Shown here: positions 9,479 to 17,353 of the stretch, piece after piece
Position numbering within the stretch: the stretch's first letter is position 1
Layout of the letters: each line of letters starts with the position of its first letter
Assembly (NCBI GenBank): GCA_964607705.1
Contig: CAZSLI010000012.1
Location: forward strand, 15,246 to 79,245
From: CAZSLI01 sp964607705
GTDB taxonomy: Bacteria > Actinomycetota > Coriobacteriia > Anaerosomatales > PHET01
Reading direction: 5' to 3'
Length of the DNA: 64,000 bases
Made by a program: the position numbers and the translations under genes
Notes under the pieces: model-generated
Database searches by the model: none
What the model was told of the DNA's origin: nothing
Seen by the model: only the letters and a program-made list of their open reading frames with translations

Positions 9479-9534
9479 CTATCGTCCTTTCGCACGGCGC
9501 TCGCGCACCGGATCCGTCACGTGGTCTCGGGCCG

Positions 9535-10596
9535 TCAGAACTGCCTGAGGAAGCGCATGTCGCCTTCGACGAGCATGCGCAAGTCAGGCACGTTGTACTT
9601 GAGCGCTGCGATGCGCTCGACCCCCATGCCGAACGCGAAACCCGTGTAGCGCTCTGAGTCGATGCCCACGTAGCCGAAGACGTTCGGGTCGACCATGCCG
9701 CAGCCGAGGATCTCGAGCCAGCCGCTGTTCTTGCAGAACCGGCAGCCCACGCCCTCGCAGATGCCGCAGCTGACGTCGACCTCGGCGCTGGGTTCGGTGA
9801 ACGGGAAGAAGTGCGGACGGAAGCGTGTCTTGCGGTCGGGGCCGAACATCTCGCGCACAAAGTGGTCGAGGGTGCCCTTGAGGTCCGCGAAGGTAATGCC
9901 TTCGTCCACCACCAAGCCCTCCACCTGCGTGAACTGCGGCAGGTGGCTGGGGTCGGCGATGTCGCGCCGATACACGCGTCCGGGCGACAGCACGTAGATC
10001 GGGGGCTTGCCGTGCTCCATCGTGCGCACCTGGACAGGCGAGGTCTGCGTTCTCAAGAGCACGTCGCTCTCTCCTTTGACGCTCGCCTCGTCACCGGACA
10101 GGTCGCGGACGTAGAACGTATCGGCCAGCGAGCGAGCAGGGTGATCGGGCGGCGTGTTGAGCGCCGTGAAGTTGTAGTAGTCGAGTTCCACCTCTGGACC
10201 CTCGGCGACCTGGTATCCCAGACCGATGAAGATGTCGGTGATCTCGGCGGTGATGCGGCTGATGAGATGGCGACTGCCTATCGGCTGCGCCCGGCCCGGC
10301 AACGTGACGTCCACGGCATCGGCCGCCACGCGCGCGCTGAACGCGACCGCCTCCAAGTCCGTCTTGCGGGCTTCGAGGGCCTCCTCAAGGGCGACGCGCA
10401 CCTCGTTCGCCGTCTTGCCCACAGCCGGACGCTCCTCGGCGGATAGGGAGCCGAGGCCGCGCAGTACGCCCGTCAGCGACCCCTTCTTGCCGAGATACGC
10501 GACCCGAACGGCATCAAGACCGGCTAGGTCGGCTGCGGCGTCGATCGCCGCAAGCGCGGCCGCCTGCTGTTCCTGCAGTTCCTCAACGACTCCCAT
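9535..10596 (-). CDS. pheS: phenylalanyl-tRNA synthetase alpha subunit
   Basis: Catalytic subunit, 353 aa. The N-terminal ~90 residues are coiled-coil-like. Class II motif 2 lies around FRPHFFPFTEPSAEVDVSC, with the cysteine-rich CGICEGVGCRFC segment seen in many bacterial PheS, and motif 3 is GMGVERIAALKY near the C-terminus. The leader immediately upstream contains a T-box, so expression should rise when uncharged tRNA-Phe accumulates. Confidence 0.97.
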   Translation of the reverse strand: MGVVEELQEQQAAALAAIDAAADLAGLDAVRVAYLGKKGSLTGVLRGLGSLSAEERPAVGKTANEVRVALEEALEARKTDLEAVAFSARVAADAVDVTLPGRAQPIGSRHLISRITAEITDIFIGLGYQVAEGPEVELDYYNFTALNTPPDHPARSLADTFYVRDLSGDEASVKGESDVLLRTQTSPVQVRTMEHGKPPIYVLSPGRVYRRDIADPSHLPQFTQVEGLVVDEGITFADLKGTLDHFVREMFGPDRKTRFRPHFFPFTEPSAEVDVSCGICEGVGCRFCKNSGWLEILGCGMVDPNVFGYVGIDSERYTGFAFGMGVERIAALKYNVPDLRMLVEGDMRFLRQF

Positions 10597-10625
10597 AACC
10601 TGACACGCCTTTCGTCACGCCGGCA

Positions 10626-10680
10626 CAAGAAAGAAGCCGGCCTCCGTCTTTGGGCTCATGCCCAAGGACGGGAGCCGGCT
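10626..10680 (-). terminator. T-box-controlled intrinsic terminator
   Basis: The arms AGCCGGCTCCCGTCCTTGGGC (10680-10660) and GCCCAAAGACGGAGGCCGGCTT (10655-10634) pair almost throughout around an ATGA loop and are followed by a U-rich CTTCTTTCTT tract. The 5' arm overlaps the T-box antiterminator, which is the expected mutually exclusive arrangement. Confidence 0.9.
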
Positions 10681-10944
10681 CCCGCGGTACCACCTTGGTT
10701 GACCCGCACGCGGGTCCTCTCATCGGCAGCTCTTCAGCCACCTGCTCGGCATCTCACCGTGCGGTCCCGGTATCGGGGGATCCGGCTTCCCTACTCGGCC
10801 GATCGCCTTTCAGGTCGCGGCTGGTGGAGTGAACCGCTCGCGCGCCGACCGTCGGACCCTCGCAGCCTATCGGGCCCGTCTCTGGTCGCTCGGCGAGATG
10901 CGCTGAGCGCCTCTCCGTCATCGCCATCTTCAATGTTCGGTTGA
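10626..10944 (-). promoter_or_regulatory. T-box riboswitch leader of pheST
   Basis: The minus strand carries the near-invariant T-box core AAGGTGGTACCGCGGGAG (10697-10680) in the leader of an aminoacyl-tRNA synthetase operon. The core can form the antiterminator bulge. Directly downstream is the competing terminator at 10634-10680. A plausible specifier is UUC followed by A (10833-10831), the Phe codon expected for pheS, at the 3' side of stem I. A -10-like TACACT (10956-10951) would start the RNA near 10944. The core and terminator are certain; the specifier was placed by eye. This leader accounts for the 370-base gap between pheS and the upstream gene. Confidence 0.93.
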
Positions 10945-10965
10945 GGCGAGAGTGTAGCGCATCCC

Positions 10966-11334
10966 TCACCGGCGATGCCACCAGGCGAGCATCCGCCCGA
11001 CGGGCAGCACGCGCACGACCCGACCACGAACCGACGACCGAGCATACAGGGCCAAGTCCGGCACGGGATTGGCGTCGCCTTGCGCCTGAACCGCCCCACC
11101 CTGCCCTACCTCTCGGATCCGGTGCAACACCGGACCGGTGCCGGGGCGCTTGAGCAGCGCGATGTCGCCGCGCCGCACGTCGCGCGTGCTGGCGACCAGG
11201 ACGAGATCGCCCGCATAGAGTGCCGGCTCCATAGACCGTCCGGCGACCCGCACCGGACTCCACTGCCTGACGAGCGCAAAGCAGGTCAAGGCGGCGAGGG
11301 TCCACCCGAGCACGTTGATGGTGGCCTGTCGCAT
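10966..11334 (-). CDS. SipW-like type I signal peptidase
   Basis: A 122-aa membrane protease of the S26B (SipW, archaeal, ER-like) group. An N-terminal membrane helix (about residues 6-24) precedes RSMEPAL, where Ser34 is the nucleophile. The position of the usual bacterial catalytic lysine is taken by histidine (LHRI, His71), the hallmark of the Ser-His type, and GDANPVPD supplies a conserved aspartate region. It overlaps the next gene upstream by one base, and that gene encodes an exported protein with a SipW-type signal peptide, so the two form an enzyme-substrate pair. It lacks a second membrane helix and is short even for this group. Confidence 0.87.
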   Translation of the reverse strand: MRQATINVLGWTLAALTCFALVRQWSPVRVAGRSMEPALYAGDLVLVASTRDVRRGDIALLKRPGTGPVLHRIREVGQGGAVQAQGDANPVPDLALYARSSVRGRVVRVLPVGRMLAWWHRR

Positions 11335-11819
11335 CAGTGCGCCTGTTCCGCATCGACATACAGCGACACCTTCGCGTAGTCGTCAGCAAGCGCGTTCCCC
11401 GCGTCGGCCGGAAGGCCCAACTCGAAGCGCAGCTCACCGCGAGCTCCGGGGGCCAGGCGCAGGGCCGTCGTTCGAAGCTGCGCCAACGGCCCCGCGTACA
11501 GTTCGACGCCGCCGCAGGTCGCGGTGCAAGCGAGCGACTCGTAGAACTCGGTGATGCCGGCCTTCTTGACTGCCGTCACCACGATGTCGGTGGGCAGGGT
11601 CCCGCTGTTGTGTACCGATAGCGCGCGTGTCGCGGTCAGGCCGGGCGCGAGCGAGTCGACAGAGATGGCCGCGCTGGTCGGTTCTGCCGACACCATGACG
11701 TTTCCGGCGCGGATGACATTTTCGGGCACCTGGATCTGGGCGGTGAAGTAGGCGCCGGCGGCACCTATGGTGAGCGCGAGCAGCGCGCCTGCAGCGGTCG
11801 TCAGTATTCGTCTGAGCAT
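11334..11819 (-). CDS. exported protein with SipW-type signal peptide (TasA/CalY-like)
   Basis: 161 aa from ATG 11819, which has GGGGAG upstream. A short basic start is followed by a hydrophobic stretch and GAAGAYFTAQ, the processing region typical of SipW substrates. The rest reads as a beta-rich secreted domain (for example LAPGLTATRALSVHNSGTLPTDI) with one cysteine pair (CTATC) around residue 100. In Firmicutes such proteins form matrix fibres or spore-coat layers; that role here is only inferred from the signal peptide and the paired peptidase. Likely the first gene of a two-gene operon; no clear promoter was found in the 150 bases upstream. Confidence 0.72.
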   Translation of the reverse strand: MLRRILTTAAGALLALTIGAAGAYFTAQIQVPENVIRAGNVMVSAEPTSAAISVDSLAPGLTATRALSVHNSGTLPTDIVVTAVKKAGITEFYESLACTATCGGVELYAGPLAQLRTTALRLAPGARGELRFELGLPADAGNALADDYAKVSLYVDAEQAH

Positions 11820-11968
11820 GTGGCTCTCCCCTCGTGGGGTCATCCGCCGAGGGGTGGACGGTATTCGGAATGGTCGGCCGGTGGGCCCTTCCCGGCCGCG
11901 ATCACCTTACGATGAGAGCCTTTCGCGCCCCTTCCCGCATCCTTGCCGAGCGCCCCGGGGCAAGAAGC

Positions 11969-11996
11969 ACGAAGGCCCCGCCGTGGCGGGGCCTTC
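11969..11996. terminator. bidirectional terminator after rplT
   Basis: A perfect inverted repeat, AAGGCCCCGCC / GGCGGGGCCTT (11971-11994), flanked by complementary CG and CG, lies 32 bases beyond the rplT stop. It is GC-rich with only a short U-run, and is placed to end infC-rpmI-rplT. Confidence 0.8.
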
Positions 11997-12027
11997 GAGA
12001 TTCGCATTCTGTCCCGAGCTGCTCGGA

Positions 12028-12381
12028 CTAAGCGGCCTTCTTGGCCACCTCGACGAGCTGGGCGAAGGCGGCCGGATCGTTGATCGCCATATCCGACAGC
12101 ACCTTGCGGTCCAGCGTCACGCCGGCCTTCTTGAGGCCGTTCATGAACGCCGAGTAGCTCAGGCCGTTGAGGCGCGCGCCGGCGTTGATGCGGGTGATCC
12201 ACAGGCGGCGGATCTCACGCTTCTTGTTCCGGCGGTCGCGGTAGGCGTACTGCAGCGAGTGCTGCACCTGCTCCTTGGCGGCCTTGTAGCTGCGGCTCTT
12301 ATTGCCGTAGTAGCCCTTCGCCTTAGCGAGAACGGTACGACGCTTCTTCTTGGCGGTGACTGCGCGCTTTACGCGAGGCAT
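12028..12381 (-). CDS. rplT: 50S ribosomal protein L20
   Basis: 117 aa, full length. It begins MPRVKRAVTAKKKRRTVL and contains the highly conserved SRSYKAAKEQVQHSLQYAYRDRRNKKREIRRLWI block that contacts 23S rRNA. L20 is an early assembly protein and, in Gram-positive bacteria, the autogenous repressor of the infC-rpmI-rplT operon acting on the infC leader. That makes it the natural candidate regulator of the leader terminator at 13267-13297. Confidence 0.98.
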   Translation of the reverse strand: MPRVKRAVTAKKKRRTVLAKAKGYYGNKSRSYKAAKEQVQHSLQYAYRDRRNKKREIRRLWITRINAGARLNGLSYSAFMNGLKKAGVTLDRKVLSDMAINDPAAFAQLVEVAKKAA

Positions 12382-12427
12382 CTAATCATCACTCCTTGAG
12401 GGGTTAGGTACGAGGTCTACCCGGCTG

Positions 12428-12625
12428 CTAGCCGAGGCCCAAGTTCTTCTTGATGACCTTGGTGTCGCAGGCTGCGACCTCGGTCTCCTGGCGGAAGCCG
12501 CGCTTACGCTTCGGCGACTTCTTCTCGAGGATGTGGCTCTTGAAGGCCTTGCCGCGCATGACCTTGCCCGTGCCGGTGGTGCGGAACCGCTTCGCGGTCG
12601 ACTTATGCGTCTTCTGCTTCGGCAT
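12428..12625 (-). CDS. rpmI: 50S ribosomal protein L35
   Basis: 65 aa, the usual size. MPKQKTHKSTAKRFRTTGTG is a textbook L35 start, and the rest is lysine- and arginine-rich. It sits between infC (10 bases upstream) and rplT, the conserved order in bacteria. Confidence 0.98.
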   Translation of the reverse strand: MPKQKTHKSTAKRFRTTGTGKVMRGKAFKSHILEKKSPKRKRGFRQETEVAACDTKVIKKNLGLG

Positions 12626-12634
12626 CTAGTGCTC

Positions 12635-13210
12635 CTACTCTTCCTCTGCCGCCGGCTCGGCGGTCTCTTCGTCGGTCTTGGCATCCTTGACCGGCGCCTT
12701 CTTGAGCGGCGCCAGCAGCATGTGCATGTTGCGGCCCTCGAGCTTGGGCTGCGTCTCGATGATGGCCAAGTCCTCGAGCTCTCCAGCGAGCTTCTCGAGG
12801 ATGTTCAGGCCGAGCTCTGGATGAGCCATCTCACGGCCGCGGAACATGATCGTGACCTTGACCTTGGCCCCGGCATCGAGGAAGCGCAGGATGTGCTTCT
12901 TCTTGGTCTCGTAGTCGTGCTTGTCGACCTTCGGCCGAAACTTCATCTCTTTGATCTCAACGCGCGACTGGTGCTTGCGCGCCTGCTTTTCCTTCATGGA
13001 CAGTTCGTACTTGTACTTGCCGAAGTCCATAACCTTGCAGACGGGCGGGTCGGCGTTGGGGGCGATCTCCACGAGATCGAGTCCCTGGTCATCGGCGATC
13101 CTGAGCGCTTCGCTCGTCACGAAGATGCCGAGCTGGCTGCCGTCCACGCCGATAAGTCGGCACTTCTGGCCGCGGATCCGATCGTTGATCCGGTAGTCCG
13201 TGCTGCTGAT
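12635..13210 (-). CDS. infC: translation initiation factor IF-3, apparent AUC start
   Basis: Binds the 30S subunit and checks start-codon and initiator-tRNA pairing. The conserved protein begins (M)SSTDYRINDRIRGQKCRLIG and runs 191 aa, ending in an acidic EETAEPAAEEE tail. No ATG, GTG or TTG stands at the conserved N-terminus. The strong ribosome site GAGGTGAG (13224-13217) lies six bases before ATC (13210-13208). IF-3 genes in other bacteria use AUU or similar starts so that IF-3 limits its own synthesis, and this looks like the same device. The frame is also open upstream to 13345, but that would read through the leader terminator. Confidence 0.92.
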   Translation of the reverse strand: MSSTDYRINDRIRGQKCRLIGVDGSQLGIFVTSEALRIADDQGLDLVEIAPNADPPVCKVMDFGKYKYELSMKEKQARKHQSRVEIKEMKFRPKVDKHDYETKKKHILRFLDAGAKVKVTIMFRGREMAHPELGLNILEKLAGELEDLAIIETQPKLEGRNMHMLLAPLKKAPVKDAKTDEETAEPAAEEE

Positions 13211-13224
13211 AGGCAGCTCACCTC
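13208..13224 (-). promoter_or_regulatory. infC ribosome-binding site with ATC start codon
   Basis: Minus strand: GAGGTGAG, six-base spacer CTGCCT, then ATC AGC AGC ACG. The only other near-cognate codon, CTG, directly abuts the Shine-Dalgarno sequence and is too close. Spacing therefore picks AUC, a codon discriminated against by IF-3 itself. Confidence 0.75.
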
Positions 13225-13266
13225 TTCCTGTCGACGCGACCCTTACCGCAGGGCCGCTCCAGATAC

Positions 13267-13297
13267 AAAAAACTCCCGACGGCGTGGCCGACGGGAG
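13267..13297 (-). terminator. leader terminator/attenuator upstream of infC
   Basis: CTCCCGTCGGC-CAC-GCCGTCGGGAG followed by six T residues forms an intrinsic terminator on the minus strand (stem of 6+4 bp with one T-T mismatch). It lies inside the ~220-base infC leader, downstream of the promoter at 13441-13469 and 43 bases before the infC ribosome site. A terminator between promoter and gene implies attenuation, most simply L20-dependent as known in Bacillus. It would also trim read-through from thrS. Confidence 0.8.
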
Positions 13298-13440
13298 CGC
13301 GAGTCGTAGAAACAAAGCCATTACGGCCTTGTCTGACTCTCTCATCGACCTGGCAGCTGCCTCAAGGCGCCGCGCGGGTGGGGACCAGTCTCGCCACAGG
13401 GCGGGGTCCCGCTTGTTAGCGGTATTCGATTAGCGCAGGA

Positions 13441-13469
13441 AGTATACCCGCCGAGAAGCCGCGGCGCAA
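13441..13469 (-). promoter_or_regulatory. candidate infC promoter
   Basis: TTGCGC (13469-13464), a 17-base spacer and TATACT (13446-13441) on the minus strand, starting five bases after the thrS stop. The -10 matches five of six consensus bases; the -35 matches only the TTG. The predicted start is near 13434, giving a leader of about 220 bases. Confidence 0.6.
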
Positions 13470-13473
13470 ACCC

Positions 13474-15387
13474 CTACGGACGCTCTCCGTTCACGCGGGC
13501 CGCGAACTCATCGACGCCCATCGCGCCGATGTCGCCCTCGGTGCGCTCGCGGACCCCCACCGAGTCGTTCTCGATCTCCTTGTCGCCCACGACCAGCATG
13601 TACGGCACCTTCTGCTGCTGCGCCTTGGCGATCTTGACGCGCATGGGCTCGTTGGCGTCGTAGACCTCGACGCGGATGCCTGACTTCGCGAGCCGCTTCG
13701 CAACGCCCTCGCTGTGCTCGAGGTGCCGGTCGGAGATCGGGATGATGACCGCCTGCACCGGCGCGAGCCACGTCGGGAATGCGCCCGCATAGTGCTCGAT
13801 CAGGATGCCGAAGAACCGCTCCATGCTGCCGAGGATGGTGCGGTGCAGCATGAAAGGCACCGCCTCGGAGTTCTCGGCAGTGCGGTATGTGAGGCCGAAG
13901 CGTGCAGGGAAGTTGAAGTCCACCTGGATCGTGGAGCACTGCCAGGTGCGGCCGATCGCGTCGCGCAGCTTGATGTCGATCTTGGGACCGTAGAAGGCGC
14001 CGTCGCCCTCGTTGATGTCGAAGCTGATCCCTCGCTCCTTGAGCGTGTCGATGAGCGCGTTGGTGGCGAGTTCCCAGTCGGCGTCCTCGCCGATCGACTT
14101 CTCCGGCCGGGTCGAGACCTCCGCCGAGTACTCGAAGCCGAAAACGCCCATCACGTAGTCGACGAGGTCGAGCATGCCGACGACCTCGTCGTGCACCTGC
14201 TCGGGCGTGCAGAAGATGTGCGCGTCGTCCTGGGTGAAGCCGCGGGCCCGCATGAGGCCGTGCACGACGCCCGAGAGCTCGTGACGGTAGACGGTGCCGA
14301 ACTCCGACATGCGCAGCGGGAGATCGCGGTACGAGCGCACGTCGCTTTGGAAGATCATGACATGACCGGGGCAGTTCATCGGCTTGACGGCGTACTCGTT
14401 CACCCGGCCTTCGCCCTCATCGATGTTGAAGAAGTACATGTTCTCGCCATAGAAGTCATAGTGCCCGCTGATCTTCCAGACGTCGGTCTTGTAGATGTGA
14501 GGGGTGATGACCTCGGCGTAGCCGCGCTCGTAGAGCACGCCGCGCAGCCACTCCTGCATGAGGCGCAGCGTACGGGCGCCCTTGGGGTGATACAGCGGGA
14601 GACCCGCGCCGGCGACCTCATGGAAGCTGAACAGGTCGAGCTCCTTGCCGAGCTTGCGGTGGTCGCGCTTCTCGGCCTCCTCAAGCCGCGTGAGGTAAGC
14701 GTCGAGATCCTTCTGGGTGAGCCAGGCGGTCCCGTAGATGCGCTGAAGCATCGGTCGGTTGCTATCACCACGCCAGTAGGCGCCGGCGACCTTCATGAGC
14801 TTGAATGCGCCGAGACGGCCGGTGTTCGGGACGTGGGGGCCGCGGCACAGGTCGGTGAAGTTGCCCTGCGTGTAGGTGGTGATCGTCTGGTCTTCGGGAA
14901 GCTCGTTGATGAGCTCCTGCTTGAAGTCCTGGCCGGCCATCTTGTTCCACGCCTCGAGCCGCGTCCACACTTCGCGATTGAACGGCGCCTCCTGAGCGAC
15001 GATCTCGCGCATCCGGGTCTCGATCGCGGCGAGGTCCTCGGGGGTGAAGGGGCGCTCGGTCTCGAAGTCGTAGTAGAAGCCGTCGTCGATCGACGGGCCG
15101 ATGCCGAACTTCGTGAGCGGGAAGAGGTCCTTGACCGCCTCGGCCATGACGTGGGCGGTCGAGTGGCGGACGATGTCGAGCGCCTCGACGCTGCGGTCGG
15201 TGACGATCTCGACCTGATCGCCGTCGCTGACCACGCAGTTGACGTCGACGAGACTGCCGTCGACCTTCCCTGCAAGCGCCGCCTGAGCCAGACGCGCGCC
15301 GATGGCGGACGCGACGTCGTAGACGGTCGATCCCTCGGCGACCTGCTTCGCGCTTCCGTCGGGCAGCTTGACCGTGATCTCGGGCAT
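13474..15387 (-). CDS. thrS: threonyl-tRNA synthetase
   Basis: 637 aa from ATG 15387 (GAAGGAGC upstream), matching the conserved MPEITVKLPDGS start; the 13 extra codons upstream are not conserved. Domains: TGS (1-65), the editing domain with HSTAHVMAEAV (HxxxH zinc-type motif, near 75), the class II core with MNCPGHVMIFQ and GFTQDDAHIF, and the anticodon-binding domain (about 540-637). Unlike many Gram-positive thrS genes it has no T-box upstream; only a short terminator-like hairpin (15416-15435) precedes it. Confidence 0.97.
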   Translation of the reverse strand: MPEITVKLPDGSAKQVAEGSTVYDVASAIGARLAQAALAGKVDGSLVDVNCVVSDGDQVEIVTDRSVEALDIVRHSTAHVMAEAVKDLFPLTKFGIGPSIDDGFYYDFETERPFTPEDLAAIETRMREIVAQEAPFNREVWTRLEAWNKMAGQDFKQELINELPEDQTITTYTQGNFTDLCRGPHVPNTGRLGAFKLMKVAGAYWRGDSNRPMLQRIYGTAWLTQKDLDAYLTRLEEAEKRDHRKLGKELDLFSFHEVAGAGLPLYHPKGARTLRLMQEWLRGVLYERGYAEVITPHIYKTDVWKISGHYDFYGENMYFFNIDEGEGRVNEYAVKPMNCPGHVMIFQSDVRSYRDLPLRMSEFGTVYRHELSGVVHGLMRARGFTQDDAHIFCTPEQVHDEVVGMLDLVDYVMGVFGFEYSAEVSTRPEKSIGEDADWELATNALIDTLKERGISFDINEGDGAFYGPKIDIKLRDAIGRTWQCSTIQVDFNFPARFGLTYRTAENSEAVPFMLHRTILGSMERFFGILIEHYAGAFPTWLAPVQAVIIPISDRHLEHSEGVAKRLAKSGIRVEVYDANEPMRVKIAKAQQQKVPYMLVVGDKEIENDSVGVRERTEGDIGAMGVDEFAARVNGERP

Positions 15388-15415
15388 CGCTTGGTGCTCC
15401 TTCACATAGCCGAAA

Positions 15416-15435
15416 CCGCCCCGCATGCGGGGCGG
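15416..15435 (-). terminator. hairpin between zinc-ribbon gene and thrS
   Basis: A perfect repeat, CCGCCCCGCATGCGGGGCGG, followed on the minus strand by TTT, lies 30 bases after the upstream gene's stop and 28 bases before the thrS start. It probably ends the upstream transcript or reduces read-through into thrS. Confidence 0.6.
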
Positions 15436-15465
15436 CCGATTCAGTCCTTGCTAGAGAGGCTTACC

Positions 15466-15900
15466 CTACTGCTTCGTCTTGCAGTACGGGCACACGCCCC
15501 AGTTGAGCTTGAGCGCCTTGCCGCATTCCACGCACGGCTTCTTGAGCTTCTTCATGCAGTTCGGGCAGATCAGAAAGTCCTTGTCCACCGGTTTGTAGCA
15601 CGCCGGGCAGCTCTCGTAGTCGCGTGCGAGGGCGACTTCCTTCGCCCGGATCTCGAGGTCTCGCTCGCGAGCGTCATCGACGAACTCCGGCGGGCGGACG
15701 ACCAGGTAGATCAGCCAGCCGGCGACCGGGAAGACGAGAGCGGCGAACGCCCACAGCCACGCCATCGCGCCCCGGCGAGCCGCATCGCGGTACGTCCAGA
15801 ACACGAGCGCAAGCCAGAAGACGATAGAGAACAGACCGCACAGACGTGTGACCAAGATGAAGAGCGGATTGGCCAGGATCGGGTTGAGCAGGTCGCCCAT
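15466..15900 (-). CDS. membrane protein with C-terminal double zinc ribbon
   Basis: 144 aa. Two membrane helices (about residues 13-36 and 45-68) are followed by a charged linker and four CxxC knuckles (CPAC, CPNC, CVEC, CPYC) that should hold two zinc ions. The start is ATG with GAAAGGAC upstream. Zinc-ribbon membrane proteins of this layout are common in Gram-positive bacteria, but no function is established that can be assigned here. It lies between folC and thrS, with which it shares no obvious pathway. Confidence 0.8.
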   Translation of the reverse strand: MGDLLNPILANPLFILVTRLCGLFSIVFWLALVFWTYRDAARRGAMAWLWAFAALVFPVAGWLIYLVVRPPEFVDDARERDLEIRAKEVALARDYESCPACYKPVDKDFLICPNCMKKLKKPCVECGKALKLNWGVCPYCKTKQ

Positions 15901-15978
15901 CGGGGTCCTTTCAGCACACGCGGGGATTACGTGAGCGGTACGCAGGGATTCTAGCAGAACCTTCCCGTTGCACTTGCG

Positions 15979-17343
15979 CTATTCACCGTGCCGTTGCCTG
16001 TGCCCGCGCAACCACGCGCGCGCCTGTCCCGCCGTGGTCAGCGAACCCGTGACCACCAGTCCGCCCGCCGAGGACCCCACAAGGGATCCCAGCGCGTCCG
16101 GAAGCGTCTCGTAGGTTGCGGGCGCAGCGCCGGTCACTTCCTCGACGATGCGCGCCAGCTCCGTCGCCGGAAGCGCGCGCTGCGAGTCCGGTCGAGTGAC
16201 TGCGAAGCGTGAAGCGACCGGCGCCAGCGCCTCGGCGATCCCCCGCGCGTCCTTGTCGGCAAGCACGCCGAGAAGTACGACCGGTCGCCTGCCGGGCTGC
16301 GGCCATGCGTCGGCGACCGCCCCCGCGAGTACCGCAGCGGCCTGCGGGTTGTGCGACCCATCGACGACCAGCGGCGGGTTGGCGCCCACGAGCTCAAAGC
16401 GTCCCGGCAGCCGCACGTCGGCCAGTGCCCGCCGAGCCGCCGTCAGGTCGAGCTCGCGCCCGAGCGCCGCCTCTGCGGCTGCGATGGCGGTAGCGACGTT
16501 TTCGGCCTGATACGCGGGAGCGCCGATAGCGAGCGCGGGATAGTCGCCGTGGATGCCCCTCACGTCGACGAGCGTGGCACCGGCAAGCGAGCCGGGGCGC
16601 GCGCGTAGGCGGTAGCGAACAGTGAGCTCTTCGGCGACCGGGGTCGGCGCGTCGACCGCCCGCACCGCCCTGGCATGCGTGTCGCAGCATTCGGCGCGAC
16701 CGAGGAGGATGTGCTCAAGCCCCTCGGTGCCGGGCCCTAGCACGGGCGCCGACGCGGGCTTGATGATCGCTGCCTTCTCCTCGGCGATCTTCTCGAGGGT
16801 GTCGCCGAGTATGTGCATGTGGTCGAGACCGATGCCGGTGATGACCGCCACGCTGGGCGAGACGACACTCGTGGCGTCCCAGCGGCCGCCGAGCCCGACC
16901 TCAAGCACGGCGACGTCGACCGCTTCCTCCCGGAACAGCCACAGGGCGCCTGCGGTCAGCAGCTCGAATTCCGTGAAGCCTTCGGCTGTCCCGAGGGAGC
17001 CGGGACGCAGCCGCTCCCCCGCCTCGACCGCCGCGAACACCGCTTGAGCGAAGCGCTCGTCGCTCACGACCTTGCCGGCGATCTCCGTGCGCTCCGGGTA
17101 GCGCTCGAGCTCGGGGCTGGTGTAGAGCGCTGTACGCCGGCCCTCGGCGCGCAACAGCGCCTCGGTGATGCGGGCCGTAGATGTCTTGCCGTTGGTACCG
17201 GCGACCTGCACCGAGGCGAACGAATCTTGCGGCCGCCCAAGCTGCTCGACTAGGGCCTGCACGCCCTCCAGCGACGGGTTGATCCCGAACGCAAGTGCTC
17301 TGCCGAGGAGCTCGAGCGCTTCGTCGTAGCTCCCGGCTGGCAC
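15979..17343 (-). CDS. folC: folylpolyglutamate synthase / dihydrofolate synthase
   Basis: Adds glutamate to dihydropteroate and/or folates using ATP; 454 aa, usual length. VQVAGTNGKTSTARITEALL near residue 45 is the Mur-ligase-type P-loop, GLDHMHILGDTLEKIAEEKAAI is the family signature around residue 170, and VVDGSHNPQAA lies in the C-terminal ligase domain. It starts with GTG after AGGAGGCC, 10 bases beyond valS. The valS-folC pairing is common in Gram-positive bacteria. Confidence 0.95.
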   Translation of the reverse strand: MPAGSYDEALELLGRALAFGINPSLEGVQALVEQLGRPQDSFASVQVAGTNGKTSTARITEALLRAEGRRTALYTSPELERYPERTEIAGKVVSDERFAQAVFAAVEAGERLRPGSLGTAEGFTEFELLTAGALWLFREEAVDVAVLEVGLGGRWDATSVVSPSVAVITGIGLDHMHILGDTLEKIAEEKAAIIKPASAPVLGPGTEGLEHILLGRAECCDTHARAVRAVDAPTPVAEELTVRYRLRARPGSLAGATLVDVRGIHGDYPALAIGAPAYQAENVATAIAAAEAALGRELDLTAARRALADVRLPGRFELVGANPPLVVDGSHNPQAAAVLAGAVADAWPQPGRRPVVLLGVLADKDARGIAEALAPVASRFAVTRPDSQRALPATELARIVEEVTGAAPATYETLPDALGSLVGSSAGGLVVTGSLTTAGQARAWLRGHRQRHGE

Positions 17344-17353
17344 GCAGGGCCTC

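Noticed and set aside
10754..11437. 227-aa minus-strand frame covering the pheS leader
   Set aside because: Overlaps the T-box leader and the SipW-like gene in another frame; no conserved protein.
13714..15954. 746-aa plus-strand open frame opposite thrS
   Set aside because: It is the antisense frame of a clear thrS; Arg/Val/Asp/His-rich with no domain and no ribosome site. Such frames are expected in high-GC DNA.
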